Shown here: piece by piece, positions 1 through 12,525 of the stretch
Layout: the number at the start of each line of letters is the position of its first letter
How positions within the stretch are numbered: the stretch's first letter is position 1
Assembly (NCBI GenBank): GCA_036023115.1
Contig: JAYKKT010000064.1
Location: 8,874,501-8,938,500, forward strand
Origin: Brasenia schreberi
Lineage: Eukaryota > Streptophyta > Magnoliopsida > Nymphaeales > Cabombaceae
Reading direction: 5' to 3'
DNA: 64,000 bases
The notes under the pieces: generated by a model
The model's database searches: none
Told to the model about the DNA's origin: nothing
The model's input: only the letters and a program-made list of their open reading frames with translations
Made by a program: the position numbers and the translations under genes

Positions 1-599
1 CAAGCTGACCGCAGCCTCAGAATCATGCCAAAATATTTAATTGATTCCGGAATGAGTGATTAGAAACAGGCGTCAACTTTTTCAAAATTTTGCCCCAAAT
101 GATGATAATGTTGGGTGGGGCTTGATTCTAAGCATCCGAAAGTACAGATAAGATAACTCGTGCATCTTAAAGATGAAAGGGACTGTAAAAAAAACGGAAC
201 AAAGGTGGGGGCTCAATCCCCACATGTGGGAGAGCTCATAAGGTTTCAGCCTGGCGACCCAACATATGCGATAAGCACAATAGGCGTCTGAGATGGACGT
301 CTCGGAGACGTCCGACTCTTGTGACCTAAATTTCGAATAGGTCCAACTGTCATCGCTTAATACCTAAAAGTGACCTGCTTTATCAATAATTGTTGTTCCA
401 TGACGGTCTTGCATTTCCAATAAGATTAACTATAAGTTCCTCCAATTGTGGAGGCGATTTTCCAAAATGAAACGGAGCATCTTTATAAGATCAAGACTTT
501 TTGCTGGTATTATACAAGAAAGGAGGAGTCAAAAGAAAGAAATGACGCATCCTTTTGAAAAGGAATCATAGGGCGAAGGTGAAGACTAAAGAGGTCTAT
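1..599. other. Intergenic DNA without a recognised gene
   Basis: No coding region could be supported. The only structure I see is a compact quasi-palindrome at 295-313 (two 9-base arms, GGACGTCTC and GAGACGTCC, around one G). The surrounding 200-320 segment is more GC-rich than its neighbours and may be part of an old repeat. Confidence 0.5.
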
Positions 600-880
600 A
601 ATAAGGGTGGCAATTTTGTGTTCTAAGTTATGCTTGGGTCATGTTTTCTGTCAAAAACAGGTCAATCAAAATACAACCCAATGTTTTTCCATGTTACTTT
701 GAGTGGGCACGAACACAGACTTTTTGGGTTGTGTTGGTTGCATTTTTGTGTTGGATCTCACATTGCCAGCAATTCTGTGTTTCAAATCATGTTCATATCA
801 TGCCAAATTTGTTTTTATGTCAAAATAAAGTTGAACACAACGTGGTTCTCTTTTTTTTTCGGGTGAATTCAAGGCACACT
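600..880. repeat. Dispersed repeat, one of two copies in the window
   Basis: This stretch shares an ordered series of short matches with 61020-61200: a GGCACGA/GGACACGA block, then ACTTTTTGGG, then CATTGC, then TGTGTTTCA/CGTGTTCCA, then TTCATATCAT, then CAGGTCAA-type text. That indicates two diverged copies of one interspersed repeat. The open frames across it look like chance products of the T-rich text. The repeat class is unknown to me. ACACGA-rich repeats like this are often non-autonomous transposons in plants, but no termini were located. Confidence 0.45.
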
Positions 881-1639
881 TTTGATTCATTTTTTTTGTG
901 TTTGCAAATTGCTAGTCCACCATGAGACAAACAGCAAGTCGTATTAGGCAAGTAATCTTAGCACATTTATGATTAACCGCCTAATTAAACTTTTTAAACA
1001 GGCCCCACTATGTTATTTTTGTCATTTATCTACACAAGTAATAAATTAACAGATCTAACTGTTCGCTTTGTCTAAATTATTGATTAGTCGACGTCATTTT
1101 CAGAACTTTTAATTAGCAAAGTGAGATTAGGCAGACCTTTACCGGATTGCATCAGAAGAAACAAAGTAAAAAAGCCTTTTACTTTCGTAAATATGCACAA
1201 AGCAAAGAACTGTAGAGATAAGCTTTATCCAAATTGGAAAGAAAATTTTTCCACCAATAGAAGACATGCTCACCCATAAAATTGTACTCTCCTTAGGAAT
1301 TCGAGCCAATTCAAGATAACCCAAGGTTTGGCTTATTAATATGTATGGGCCAAGCTCTGCTCATCTTGCTAGGTTTACGGTCTGAGCCCAGATGAGCTCG
1401 GCACGAGCCAAGGTGAGCCAAATGACGATTAATGTGTTTGAGTTGACAGGCTTCAGCAATAAGAAGGATTTAAGCTCCTAAAATGAAAGTCTTTTCAGGG
1501 TTAGGTGAACCTAAACGGAATTTTGCTAAAACCAAAAAACACGGGAGTGAGAATAGGTGGTGAGCTAATCAAAAGAAAGTTGGCTGACTCTTCATTCTTC
1601 AACAAACATATCCCCTACCTTTTCGCTTTTCTCTCTCTT
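881..1639. other. AT-rich intergenic DNA
   Basis: I see no gene. A short GAGCTCGG/GAGCC-rich patch around 1340-1420 resembles the GAGCTCGA-rich repeats seen at 11640, 25900 and 26950. Confidence 0.4.
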
Positions 1640-3130
1640 CCTTGAGAGAGAGAGAGATGCCCACTGGTAGGCAAATGGTAAAGTGGAGAGCAGATAGACA
1701 TAGTGGACAGCTGCATCGGAATCGAGGGAGAGGCAAAGATTGAAGAGGGACTATTATACACACGGATTATTCCGAAAACTATAACCGATCGGAACCGCGA
1801 ATCCACCTACGGCCTAAAGATTCCTCCTTTAAAAGATATAGCAAATCACAAAAGCAGAAGGGAACTGGGAAGAGGAGAAAGGCAGCAGAACGGAAGAGAG
1901 CGGATCCCCTCCGATGATTTCATTGTACAGCGATTGTGGAAAGAGGAACGGAGGGGGCAAGACAGGGCACTTTCCTCAACCGCACGATTACGCCAAATCT
2001 GACGTACAGGAGCGGCAGAGGTATCGACCGCCCTCCAAATGCTACAGAAAGGGAGAGCAGTGCCAGGAGATCAACGACGCAAGACCGAAGACGCCGTTGT
2101 GTAAGAGATATGAAGAAGTTTGACGAAAGGAGAATGGACAATAGGACTGTCGTAACAAGAGATTTCCAGGAAATCTCGAAATTTTCTACGTAGATACGGA
2201 GGGATAGGTATGCATTTAGAAGATGTGAAACGGAGCCTAGAGATAGACAAGACTACGGCGTAGTGAAGAAATTTTCAGGAAATTTACGAGATTTATTCTT
2301 CAGCTGGGACGACCTCAAGAACGAAAGGAGGAAAGAACAAATTAATAAGGAGTGAATGATCTCGATTGCGGAGATGCAATGCAGACTTTCCGGGAAAACT
2401 GCGATTCTCTCTTAAACTAAACTAAACAGGGAGCGTCAAAAGGAGCACAAAAAGAGGATGAGAGCTCAATCTCCGCGGAAATCCGTTAAAAGAAAGAAAT
2501 CACGATACAAATCAACGCAATCTAAAGAAAGTGGGAAGAAAATATCAAACAGAAGCGAGAAGAATTACCAAGCTTCTCCACTCCGTCACCGTTACGGCGT
2601 CTTCGTCGGCGGATTTCTTGCCGAAAGGACAAAAAGAGACCAGGCGAGTCGAGACGAGACGGCACGAGAGAAATGGCAAACAGCTCCGGTGGGGAAGGAA
2701 CACATATATAAGGGAGAATAAGAAGAAGAAGATGACTATGAGGTCTAGGAAGAGCCCTTTGAGCTCACTTCACTGGCGCACGCTTCCTCCTTTCGACGTC
2801 GGAATAGCACTCACTCTCAGAGGCCACCATCTCTCTCTCTCTCCACTGCGCCCCCAATACATGTAAGGTCGAGTGTGGAGCCTAATGACATTATTGCCCT
2901 TTCTCTTATTCCAAGGATGTCAACGTGTCGGACTCAAAGGTACGGAATTTCGTGTTTGGGGCGTCTATGTATTGTGTCGTGTCAGATTCGAATCTCCGTC
3001 TTTGCAATAGACCGTCGAATTCTATTCCAACCAGTGCTTTTATTCCTTTTCCATTTCGTTTTCATAATTTTCACTAAAATTTTAGTTTGATATGTCTATG
3101 TACATAATATGTATATATAGATAGAGGGTG
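1640..3130. other. Purine-rich, unassigned region; possible promoter or 5' UTR
   Basis: About 1 kb (1700-2750) is unusually purine-rich on the plus strand, and several short frames stay open because of that composition. None of the translations resembles a family I recognise. A TATATAAG string at 2705-2712 followed by CT-rich text at 2811-2845 looks promoter-like, but no downstream coding exon could be identified. It may be the 5' part of an unrecognised gene, or repeat sequence. Confidence 0.3.
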
Positions 3131-3139
3131 ATTACATCC

Positions 3140-3290
3140 TTTCTGCCGACGTTGTTCTCCATTATTATTCTTCAAAAGATATTATCTTACAGATTTTTTA
3201 AAAATCCTTAAAATTTTAAAAAATGATATTTATACTATTAAAAAACAATAAGTGACAAAGTGAGCATGATATTGATGAGTAAGATATGAT

Positions 3291-3356
<66 letters not shown>

Positions 3357-3377
3357 AGAGAGAGAGAGAGAGAGAGA
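3140..3377. repeat. Microsatellite-anchored element, family A (diverged copy)
   Basis: It contains the TTTTTAAAAAT / CTTAAAATTTTA core followed by an ACTATTAAAAAACAATAAGTG segment, as in the family A copies near 51.1, 61.8 and 62.0 kb. It is followed directly by a pure (AT)n run (about 3295-3353) and a (GA)n run (3354-3377). The microsatellite forms one end of the unit. Confidence 0.5.
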
Positions 3378-4059
3378 AAAAAATTAAAAGACAAGTGAGG
3401 TTAAGTAGAACCTTCCCAGGTATATTCATGACAAATATAATATAATGATTATACCGGAGTTGAGAGCCTGTACCTGTATGGGTTGATCATTTGAGGACTG
3501 TCACGCGACACTCCCATCTTAGCTACAAATTTAATTTTCATGTAGCTATTTCAATCATAAGCATTCAAAAACACACCATAGAGGACAACATACTCTACGA
3601 TCCTTTGGTTACCAGCTAACCATATTAGATATGACCGGTTGTGAGTCTAGACTGGAATCAGGAACTGGAACCGAACCAAGATTAGATCGGTTTTGATTCT
3701 GGTTTGGGGCCTAAACCTTTTGGAACGGTAAAAATTAATTAAAATTTGAAATTTAAGAAAATAAAAACATTTGCAACTAGTGGTTCCGGTTTCAACCAGG
3801 TGGTCATCGGTTCTAGGCATGGTTTTACCAGTTCTGGTTCTAATCGGTTCCTAGCCCAGTTTGGTTGCAGTTGGAATCAGTGTGCCTGTTTGGAACCGGG
3901 AACGTCTAAACCATGTCACCTGGAAAATTTCCAGTACTTAATAACTACTTGTAATAACATGCCTTATTTGTATAACATGTCTCCCGTTCCACTCCACATG
4001 ATGAATGTCTCCAACTATATAAAAGCAACCTAATAGTTCTAATACATTAATATGTGAAC
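3378..4059. repeat. Intergenic, with a GGTTCC/GAACC-rich dispersed repeat at 3640-3915
   Basis: The 3640-3915 part is built from degenerate GGTTCCGGTTC / GGAACCGAACC motifs. This family recurs at 11160-11345, 49050-49390, 49805-50346, 55480-55690 and 59020-59410. The copy at 49805 has hAT-type ends, so this copy is probably a decayed relative. Flanking DNA holds nothing recognisable. Confidence 0.5.
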
Positions 4060-4303
4060 TTACACATATACATATTCATATTATACAGACACATATACAT
4101 ACTCAAATCTATTTTGTCATCTCAATTGTTTGATCTTTGAGATGAACTATTGAGGTGATAAATTAAAAATCATTAAATATAAAGTAAAAGAATACAATAG
4201 TACTTTTAATTAAAATCTCCACTATTGATTATGCTAATCAAATGATATAGATGTTTGAGTAAATTTGAATACAGATAAGGTTTAAGCATTTACCTCTCTC
4301 TCA

Positions 4304-4334
<31 letters not shown>

Positions 4335-4335
4335 C

Positions 4336-4369
<34 letters not shown>

Positions 4370-4375
4370 TTATGT
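4060..4375. repeat. Family B foldback element with (CT)n(TA)n end
   Basis: The text TTGATCTTTGAGAT..GAACTATTGAGG is followed by AATACAATAGTACTTTTAATTAAAATCTCCACTATTGAT. This is the same core, partly in inverted order, as the copies at 6231, 10250, 26300 and 32290. The right end is a (CT)n run (4293-4319) running into (TA)n (4319-4370). Confidence 0.5.
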
Positions 4376-4764
4376 TTATATATAGTTTATTATGTGTTAA
4401 ATTAATAAACATAAGTCTGAGAACAAGGCAAAGCAAAACTTTACAATTGAATCATATAATTGGATTTTGATACAAAACATGCAGCAAGAAATTTGACTGC
4501 AAAATGATTTTTCTAAGTTCAACTTAAATATGCCATTTTCCCCTTTTAATTTTCATAAATTTCCTAATGTGTGTATATATATATTATAAAATCTCGAATT
4601 GTTCAAATATGGCAGGTTAATTTAATTTAATCAGGATTCTCTGGAATTCTATCATCAAATATGAAAACATTTGTAGTATTGAAATTAAGGAAAATAAATA
4701 GGGCATTATCTAACCAAAAGAAAGATCAATAGGACGTTAACATAATTGCTGGGTACAAAGAAGC
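4376..4764. other. AT-rich intergenic DNA
   Basis: No gene or recognisable repeat was seen apart from a short (TA)n at about 4574-4584. Confidence 0.4.
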
Positions 4765-4850
4765 CATGCACAGTCGAGGAATTGAACTCACACCTGCAAC
4801 TTGTGGAGTCGAGTTCCTGCCAGTTGAGTTAACGCCCCGAGTGGATTTTC
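4765..4850 (-). mobile_element. tRNA-derived SINE-like copy
   Basis: Read on the minus strand, this has an A-box-like GTTAACTCAACTGG and, about 35 bases on, a B-box-like GAGTTCAATTCC. That spacing is the one expected of a tRNA-derived RNA polymerase III promoter. Related copies lie near 6950, 8840, 12000, 23280, 25580, 27770, 42900, 47060 and 60580. It is not a functional tRNA gene: no acceptor stem pairs. Confidence 0.6.
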
Positions 4851-4919
4851 CATTGATGACATTATTGGAATGCTAGAGATATTTGAGAAGATTTAAGTGT
4901 GAATAGGGATTAAGCACAA

Positions 4920-4957
4920 CCCACTATCTCTCTTTATATATACAGATACATATATAC

Positions 4958-4988
<31 letters not shown>

Positions 4989-5035
4989 CATACACATACA
5001 CATATAGATAGATAGATCTAAAAAGGTTGATAGAT
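4920..5035. repeat. TA / CATA / GATA compound microsatellite
   Basis: Interrupted runs of ACATA, TATA, CACATA and GATA extend from about 4935 to 5015, with a second short GATA block at 5029-5050. Simple repeat only. Confidence 0.8.
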
Positions 5036-5050
5036 AGATAAATAGATATG

Positions 5051-5820
5051 ATTTCTCATCTTTTGTGGAGATTGGATATTTTTTTCTTCTTCCCTACTTG
5101 TTGACTAATCGAGGTTAGCCACAAGTCGGGTCGAATTGTCGAAAGCCTCAAGCTAAACTCATGGAGAAAAAAGGAAGTGTAGCTCGAAGGGAGGAATGCC
5201 CTTGATTGCAGTCAAAGCCAACCTTCTATACACGATGTTTGAGTAGACATGAGGGCACAAAGTCTATCCCAACATATGCCCATTTTATATTAATGGAGAT
5301 TATACGAACAGGTTCTCTATTTCTTTCTTTTTTTCTTCGTGGCGAGTGAGAACATGTTCTATTTGCTCCCCACCCAAAAGAAAAGAGCTTCTTCTATTTG
5401 TTGATCGAATACTATCATTTTTTTTCCTTCCAGGAAGCAAATACTGGGAACTTTAAAAAGTTGATGATATAAAACAATCAGTTTTGTGCATGGCCTCTTT
5501 GACAAGAATATGACGAGAAAAATAATATATATAGAGAGAGAGTTGTGTAGTTGTGCCATTTAAGCATCACTTAATGTTGGTTCTACCACATGACATAATC
5601 AAGCCCTTATGGGATGTTTGATTATGAACCACAACTATACAATTGGAACTAGTTTATATTCTAGCAATCTCAACGCGAAGATCAACTCCAATTAATGGTG
5701 TGCATTAAATGCAATGTGAGATGAACAACTTCATTACCACTATCAGATTAATCACATAGATGATAATGAGTTAGACAATGTCTAATACCAAATATTGTCT
5801 AACAATTTCCTCCCTCCCTC
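5051..5820. other. Intergenic DNA, no gene seen
   Basis: No coding region was supported. At 5603 a GATGTTTGATTATGAACC string after TTA resembles the 5' end of the Tourist-like element at 28366. No matching second end was found. Confidence 0.4.
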
Positions 5821-5825
5821 CTCCC

Positions 5826-5905
<80 letters not shown>
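5826..5905. repeat. Compound (CT)n(TA)n(GT)n(GA)n microsatellite
   Basis: Four dinucleotide phases follow one another without a break: CT to about 5840, TA to 5859, GT to 5886, GA to 5905. Confidence 0.9.
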
Positions 5906-6944
5906 CTAATATGCTTGTACTTTATATATTTGCTCATCATTGAAAATATTAAAAGATAGAGGGTTGAGTTTAAAAGAAAAAAGTAAACATATAAATCAGC
6001 ACTGATAGTACTTGGCTCAAGAAAAACCAGTCTGGTCCCAGTTTGATTCAGGTTCTTGGCTCAAGGAAAACCTATCGTATTTTTTGTACTTGCATTTAAT
6101 GTATAACACTATAATAACATTATTTGATTCAAATCTTCATATTAACTGTGGTGATGCTTGAGTGGATTCAAATATGGATTGGATTGAGTATATACTACTA
6201 TATCTCTCTCCATGTATATAGAGAGGGGAGTAGTTCTGAATGTAAAATGTATTTCGGTGCATAATCTTATGTAAACATCTACGTCATTCAATCTTTGGGA
6301 TTAACGATAGAGATTTGAATTAAAAATAACTTTTATACTTTGTATTTTGTGTTTAATGTATTAGGTATATTAAATTAAAAGTTATTTATCACCTCAACTA
6401 TTGATCTCAAAGATCGAATGTTTGAAATGTTTGTAAAAGATTATATACCAAAGTATTCAACACTACCCCTCTCTATATATACACACACATTATCATATGG
6501 ATTTTGTGATTTAATTTTAATTTATTAAAAGATGAAAAGAAAGAGAGAACTACATTGTTTCACAAAACCAGTATTTTAGACATTTGAAGAACGACACCTT
6601 GGGCACTAAAGTTTCATGTACTATTAAAATTTGACAAACTCCCAACCATTATGTTTGGCATCTGAAACTGGGCTTATATATTGGGTGTAACCATGAAGAA
6701 AGTGGCTGGTTGTGATGAAACCAAAAGGAAGAAAGTGGGACGTCAGAGAGGACAAGTAGGGTCGGGTCCGCGTCAGTACCACGTATGAAAGTTAACCTGT
6801 GATTGCTTTTCCTAGATAAGAAATGACAGAAATGAAGCTTCCCACTCCTCTTTATGAGCACCAATCTGTGTGCTAGCACGTAGTGATGAGTAGGCGCCAT
6901 ACACCCACTTTAGCCGAAGCGTCAAGGAGGCCGTGGCTGGAGCA
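5906..6944. repeat. Intergenic, with a family B foldback copy at 6225-6480
   Basis: The 6225-6480 segment contains GGTGCATAATCTTATGTAAACATCT and GATAGAGATTTGAATTAAAA-type text shared with the copies at 10250 and 32290. It is bounded by short TATA/ACAC runs. The rest shows no gene. Frames on the minus strand at 6650-6900 have no recognisable protein features. Confidence 0.4.
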
Positions 6945-7046
6945 CAAAGAGCAGTAGCTCATTTGTTCAGGGTGCCGACTCACAAGTTGAGGGTCATGAG
7001 TTCGATAAAGAGAGCAGGCATTTGGCTTTGGCCTCCTCATTGTAAC
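6945..7046 (+). mobile_element. tRNA-derived SINE-like copy
   Basis: Plus strand: an AGTAGCTCATTTGTTCAG A-box region, a GTCATGAGTTCGATAAAG B-box region, and the family's 3' tail TTTGGCCTCCTCATTGTAAC ending at 7046. The same tail closes the copies at 23400 and 60690. Confidence 0.65.
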
Positions 7047-8013
7047 GCGACCTTAGCTCGATATGGTGAGGTCTTGCTCGCAGTCAGTGACAAAACTAGA
7101 AACTCTTTTGAGATGGGGCAAATAGGTCCTTGAATGATTTCGGGTGAGGCGAACTATGTATTTGTTGATACCGAAAAATGTAGAAGGTTACATGACAAAT
7201 GTTTAGAAGCTTTGAAGAGAAAGAAACACCTGACAGCAGTCTCGAGAGACCTTAATAATTAAAGCAAATAATTCGAGCTCATTACGTTTACAGATCTTAA
7301 AGTACGAAGAAACTCATGTAAGGGATTATCCTTCACAGTCATTCAAGGTCACAAAAACAGAAATATGAATAACGACCCTGTTAATAGGTCATGAGCGTCA
7401 CCGAAAATGTATTTTGAGAGTGTCTACGGTTAAAGTGGTGGGCTATACATGAAACTTTGCATTAACCCAACAGAGCCACACTTATAACCATTGGTTATAC
7501 TACACAATCTACAGGAAAACCGTGGGCCATTCCCAACCCCACCTTTAAAGAATTGAGAAACAAAACGAAGTATCCCCTTTTAAAGATGTGAGATTAATAG
7601 TCCACGCCAAAACTGTAGCCTCTAGTGCAGATTCCGTGGCATAATAACTGGAGGACTATTTGCACGACGGTTGAAATTTTTCAAGATCCACCATTGTCCA
7701 CGGTCAATCAAAGTTGCGCATATTTTCCACCGTTCCACTAAAGCAACTTGAACAAGGTTTTCCATAAAGATCACAGCTCTCCTCGCTAAGCGGTTGACTC
7801 AAAAGAACATGCCAAAAGCTCACAAGTTCCGTACCCGGGAACTAAACCTCAATTTTGGTGCTCACAGTTCTAAGTTCCGTTGCGTAACAAATGTGAAACC
7901 TATCACTGGTGTAGAACTATGATTTCATGCACTCTAATTTTGAGCAAAAAGTTTCGGCACCAAGGTAGAGGTGAGTCACGCGAACTAAATCCATGAGCTT
8001 TGTGCAAAAAACC
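7047..8013. other. Intergenic DNA, no gene seen
   Basis: Unique-looking sequence with no supported coding region, RNA gene or repeat. Confidence 0.4.
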
Positions 8014-8830
<817 letters not shown>

Positions 8831-8834
8831 CAGA

Positions 8835-8915
8835 TGCATGCCCTGGGTATTGAACTCATGACCTTCAACTTCTGAGATGAACCCCTAGGCAGGTGAGTTA
8901 TTGTTCATCCTCCCC
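8835..8915 (-). mobile_element. tRNA-derived SINE-like copy
   Basis: Minus strand: ATAACTCACCTGCC (A box) and GTCATGAGTTCAATACCC (B box), then GGGCATGCATC. It belongs to the same subfamily as the copy at 27765-27845, with which it shares the ..AGTTGAAGGTCATGAG.. segment. Confidence 0.55.
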
Positions 8916-9725
8916 ACTGTAACAAAAAGAACCCACCTAGAAGATCATTTGTTTAAACTTTGAAATTGGACTCCATCAGCATATATAGACCCGGTTTAAT
9001 AGAAATAAATTTCAACTGCAAACAACGACAAATAAGCCTTTTCCCATACTACAAAATTTCAACTGCAAACATGCTATGAAATTGATATTGAATTGCTGCA
9101 ACCGTAGCCTAAACCAAAAGACTCCCTAAGGTTGTGTTTGATTCATAGAGTAGGCTCTTCATACTAGAACTGTAGGCCAAGACCCATATGGACTTGTAAG
9201 CATAGTTTAAGAGAACTTTACGAGTGGTATTGATGCTTGAGTTTTTGTCTAAAGCATGATTAACAATATGAGAGAGAAGAAGGTGCTCGGGTTTTTATGT
9301 GAAACCTCTTGTTTCAGATGCCCTGTTCGAATCAAACTGGTTGAAGCTGTCGTGGCTTCAACATATGAGCTGTTGAATGGGTGTGGCTACATGCACGGAT
9401 ATGAGCACATCAGATATGGGGGAATTCAATATCATAGATACAGAGACATGGTGTATGTGTGTGTTTATGTACTTATGCATAGATCTATTTTTATATATGT
9501 ATATACATTTTTTATAAATTCAATTGGATAAAGTAGAGAACTTTATTCTGAAATTATAGAACTGTGGAACTTATTTTAAACTGTTCTTAGTTTAGCATTT
9601 TAATAATATCCTGAAAATTAACTCAGTTTGATGAAGGAAATATCGGTTTCCATGCGTCCATGCCACCCAACATGGATGTGGCACCGAATAGCAGCGTTTG
9701 TATGACATAGGTGAGTGACCAGGTC
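8916..9725. other. Intergenic DNA, no gene seen
   Basis: At 9127-9145, TAA followed by GGTTGTGTTTGATTC resembles the 5' terminus and TAA target site of the Tourist-like element at 28366. The matching 3' end was not found. No coding region was supported. Confidence 0.35.
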
Positions 9726-9731
9726 ATCATA

Positions 9732-9868
9732 CCGCAGGTTTGGCTTATTCTTGTGTGGGTTCATTTCACAAGGAGAACCTCCCCTTGTGAACCAGGCCAC
9801 CACGCCGCAGGTTTGGCTTATTCTTGTGTGGGTTCATTTCACAAGGAGAACCCTCCCTTGTGAACCTG
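9732..9868. repeat. 73-bp direct tandem duplication with internal hairpins
   Basis: CCGCAGGTTTGGCTTATTC begins at 9732 and again at 9805, a period of 73 bases, and the two units are almost identical. Each unit contains CACAAGG...CCTTGTG, which can fold into a short hairpin. Confidence 0.85.
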
Positions 9869-10225
9869 TGTTTGATTATGGGAGCTGGGTCTATGAAACA
9901 GGAACTCCCTCATGAACAAATGTGGGCCTCCGTGCGACCTTGCTTTTTAACATATTATGAGGTCCACTAGTAGCCCATCCCTAGGGATGGGGGCCCTAGA
10001 AATGGAACTGTAGTTTTTGGAGCATGTCTGGTTCATGTCTAATAAGTACTTTTTGGAGCGCGTCTCGTGACTATCCGGTTAAGAAATTGTGAAAAAATGA
10101 AAAGTGCTTATGTACTTGCTCTTCCACTATCATAGTAAAAAAAAAACTTCTCTATTAATCTCAATGATTGATCGCTTTCAATGGGATGGTCACAACTTAA
10201 GAGTTCAACAAGACCTTAGTATTTC
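9869..10225. other. Intergenic DNA, no gene seen
   Basis: Contains a short palindromic GGGATGGGGGCCC-type patch near 9981 and TGTGTTTGATTATGGG at 9867, reminiscent of the Tourist-like terminus. Nothing else is recognisable. Confidence 0.35.
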
Positions 10226-10229
10226 TAAT

Positions 10230-10460
10230 AATATGCGTATGTGTATATAAAGAGAATCATAAATGCATAATATTTTTCAGTATATAATTTTCATAAATAT
10301 CTCTACCATTGGATCTTTAAAATCAATAGTGGATGTTTAAATTATTTACAAAAGTACAACGGTACAAATACCATACAAGATTATGCTCAAAGAGATATGA
10401 ACGTAAGGTTAAGTGAAGGATAACTATATATATATATATATATAAATAAAGAGAGAGAAT
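10230..10460. repeat. Family B foldback element with (TA)n(GA)n end
   Basis: AAATGCATAATATTTTTCAG, AAATATCTCTACCATTGGAT and AAGTACAACGGTACAAAT match the better-preserved copy at 32290-32412 in order. A (TA)n run at 10424-10442 and a GA run bound it on the right. Confidence 0.55.
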
Positions 10461-10940
10461 ATAGGAATGGTTCTAAACATGATGAGATGAGACAAACCCA
10501 TTAACTAATATTTTATTTTTTCTGTTACAAAGTGAGACCGAATCCTTAAACACACGATTGCACGATCAGACGCTCTAGGTGCAGCCCATTAGCTAATACA
10601 TGGAAGTCTTGAAGCAATTAATGGCACCACAGACCGTGCCCTTTATAGAAGCATAAATTGTTGAAAATACCTTGCTCTTGATTTTTCCTCTTCTTGGCCC
10701 CTTCTTCTTCTTCTCAGTTCTCTTTGCCTCTCCTTCCTTGCTCGACATTCTCGAATTCTCTCTTTCCCCCAAGCTTGGCAGAGCGAGTGCAAGCGGCAAA
10801 ACAATGAAAATGAACACTATTTCTCTTTCACTACTAAGCACTTTATCTATTTATACAAGAAGCAAACGCAGATTTTCCTTCCGGATGCGTATGCTTCTTT
10901 CCTAGGCATTGCCTTGCGTTCCCACATATAATTATTTAAC

Positions 10941-10984
<44 letters not shown>

Positions 10985-11159
10985 ATATTTGGGATGTCTG
11001 ACTTTTGTGTTTTTGGAAGTTCATTGTATAGTCGCGTGCTGATGAAGTTGTATGAAAGTGTTAGCTACATGACTGTAGGCCTTAACGCACTATAGTGGTC
11101 CCTCTAACAATCCTGATACTTGAGCATGAACTTGTGATATACAATTTCAAAATAAATAT
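10461..11159. other. Intergenic DNA with a (CA)n(TA)n microsatellite
   Basis: A (CA)n then (TA)n tract lies at about 10940-10983. No supported gene was found. The CT-rich stretch at 10680-10770 keeps frames open by composition alone. Confidence 0.4.
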
Positions 11160-11345
11160 ATAAACATTAATGCATGGTTTAGAACTGTCGGTTCTAGTTT
11201 TGATTCCACATCGGTTTCCTAAAATATCAAACCGTAACCGAATCGAAGATCCCTGGTTATGGTTACGAAGCCGATTCAACCGGTTTCGATTACCAACAAT
11301 TCTGCAACCGGTTTGGTTCCAGCTCTGAACCGGGCATGTCTACAT
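11160..11345. repeat. GGTTCC/GAACC-rich dispersed repeat
   Basis: Degenerate CGGTTC / AACCG motifs on both strands end in GAACCGGGCATGTCTACATG. Same family as 3640 and 49805. The ends of this copy are not defined. Confidence 0.5.
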
Positions 11346-11989
11346 GTGCCCCATGCATACACACAAACGAACCACTATACATGCCCTCAAGATGGCGATA
11401 TGTGTTGAAATAATTGTGTTGGAATTGAATAGTTTTGTGTTTCATCATTTAGGAAGGCACGTCTTTTTTGTTTTGTGTTTGTAGTGGAGGAAAGCATATC
11501 TTTAGTTACATTTTATCGCAATATTTCCTGGGTTGAATTTTCCTGAAAAGAATGTGGTCTCTACACTCTTTTTGATCTCCTTGATCCAAGAGCATACGTA
11601 AAGTTCATTTGCTCTCAATACTTGCAAATTACTAGGGGTGTAATGGAGTCAAGTTGAGCTTGACGTGACAACAAATGCCCCAGATCGAACTCGTTCGAGT
11701 CAGCTGTCTGAGCACGAGATTGGCTCGAGTACAACCACGCAGCTGGCGCTCAACTCCTTCGGCTCATCATCAGCAAGTTCATTCTGCAAGTTCCATGTCA
11801 ATGACATAGACTGGATAAGGATTGGCAGTATCAAATCTTCAAAACTGATGACGCTACAAGTCTTAATTTCGGATCATGCTTTCTCCTGTGAGGTTACTTG
11901 TTGCAACTACTGTGCCTATCACCGCTTTAAACTTTTAGAGTAAATTCCAGCCCTTTTCTTGGTTACAAGAGGACGCCGAAGCTTGTCAC
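11346..11989. repeat. Intergenic, with a GAGCTTGA/TCGAG-rich repeat starting near 11634
   Basis: The segment starting ACTAGGGGTGTAATGGAGTC near 11632 has the TAGGGGTGT opening common to plant hAT-type elements, followed by GAGCTTGA, GAACTCGTTCGAG and GGCTCGAG motifs. The element's far end could not be found. The open frame across it is not a recognised protein. Confidence 0.4.
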
Positions 11990-12085
11990 ACCCACACATG
12001 CACCCTCTGGGAGTCGAACTCCCCACCAGCAGAAATGGCGCTAGAGCGCCCTGCCATTGAGCTAATGCTCTTGGTGCAATTTGAG
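11990..12085 (-). mobile_element. tRNA-derived SINE-like copy
   Basis: This is one of the better-preserved heads. Minus strand: GCACCAAGAGCATTAGCTCA (A box) and GGGGAGTTCGACTCCC (B box), then GGGTGCATGTGTGGGTGTG. The head matches the copies at 23275 and 60577. The usual TTGTAA tail is missing, so the copy is truncated at its 3' side. Confidence 0.65.
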
Positions 12086-12199
12086 CCCTTTTTGACATTG
12101 ACTAACCAATGCAGTCTCCGAAGGGGAACATGTTCTCTTATTTGCCCACACAGCAGTGCTACTTAGTTTCAAATGCTCTCCTCGATCAGTTCGCCTGTA

Positions 12200-12525
12200 T
12201 TCTTAAGGAGAAAACTTTGAACACCCCATAGATGATTGTTGCCAAACCTTTTAGGTGCACCAGCGTATTTGGCACAGATTGATGAGGGAGCACATACACA
12301 CAGTGCAGTGACTGATCTAATCAGAACCATAATCAAAACATCAAAACCAACTGGTATTTGGACCAGTGAGTTACAAAGACAGAACCCACATGAAGACCCC
12401 CCATCCAAACTTTCAATAAAGAATCTATTAAGAGGACGTTTCAGATTTCTATGTGAGGACACAGCTGAAAACATAGAATCATGGAGCAGATTCTTTGAAG
12501 CATTGCAGTTGCAGCATTAGGGAAA
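12200..12525 (+). pseudogene. Coding-like fragment of unknown family
   Basis: One plus-strand frame from about 12236 to the TAG at 12518-12520 has protein-like composition, with a CEDTAENIESWSRFFEALQL-type C-terminal tail. I do not recognise the family. There is no obvious preceding exon, no strong start context and no partner exons, so this may be a captured or decayed exon, or chance. It lies about 310 bp beyond the stop codon of the convergent YIP4-type gene. Confidence 0.2.

Noticed and set aside
1640..2900. A gene with several overlapping frames in the purine-rich region
   Set aside because: Frames on both strands are open because of composition, the translations resemble no family, and no exon chain with splice sites could be built.
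11990..12085. Possible functional tRNA gene, because A and B box motifs are present
   Set aside because: No acceptor stem or full cloverleaf can be formed, and the same sequence recurs with a SINE-like tail elsewhere.
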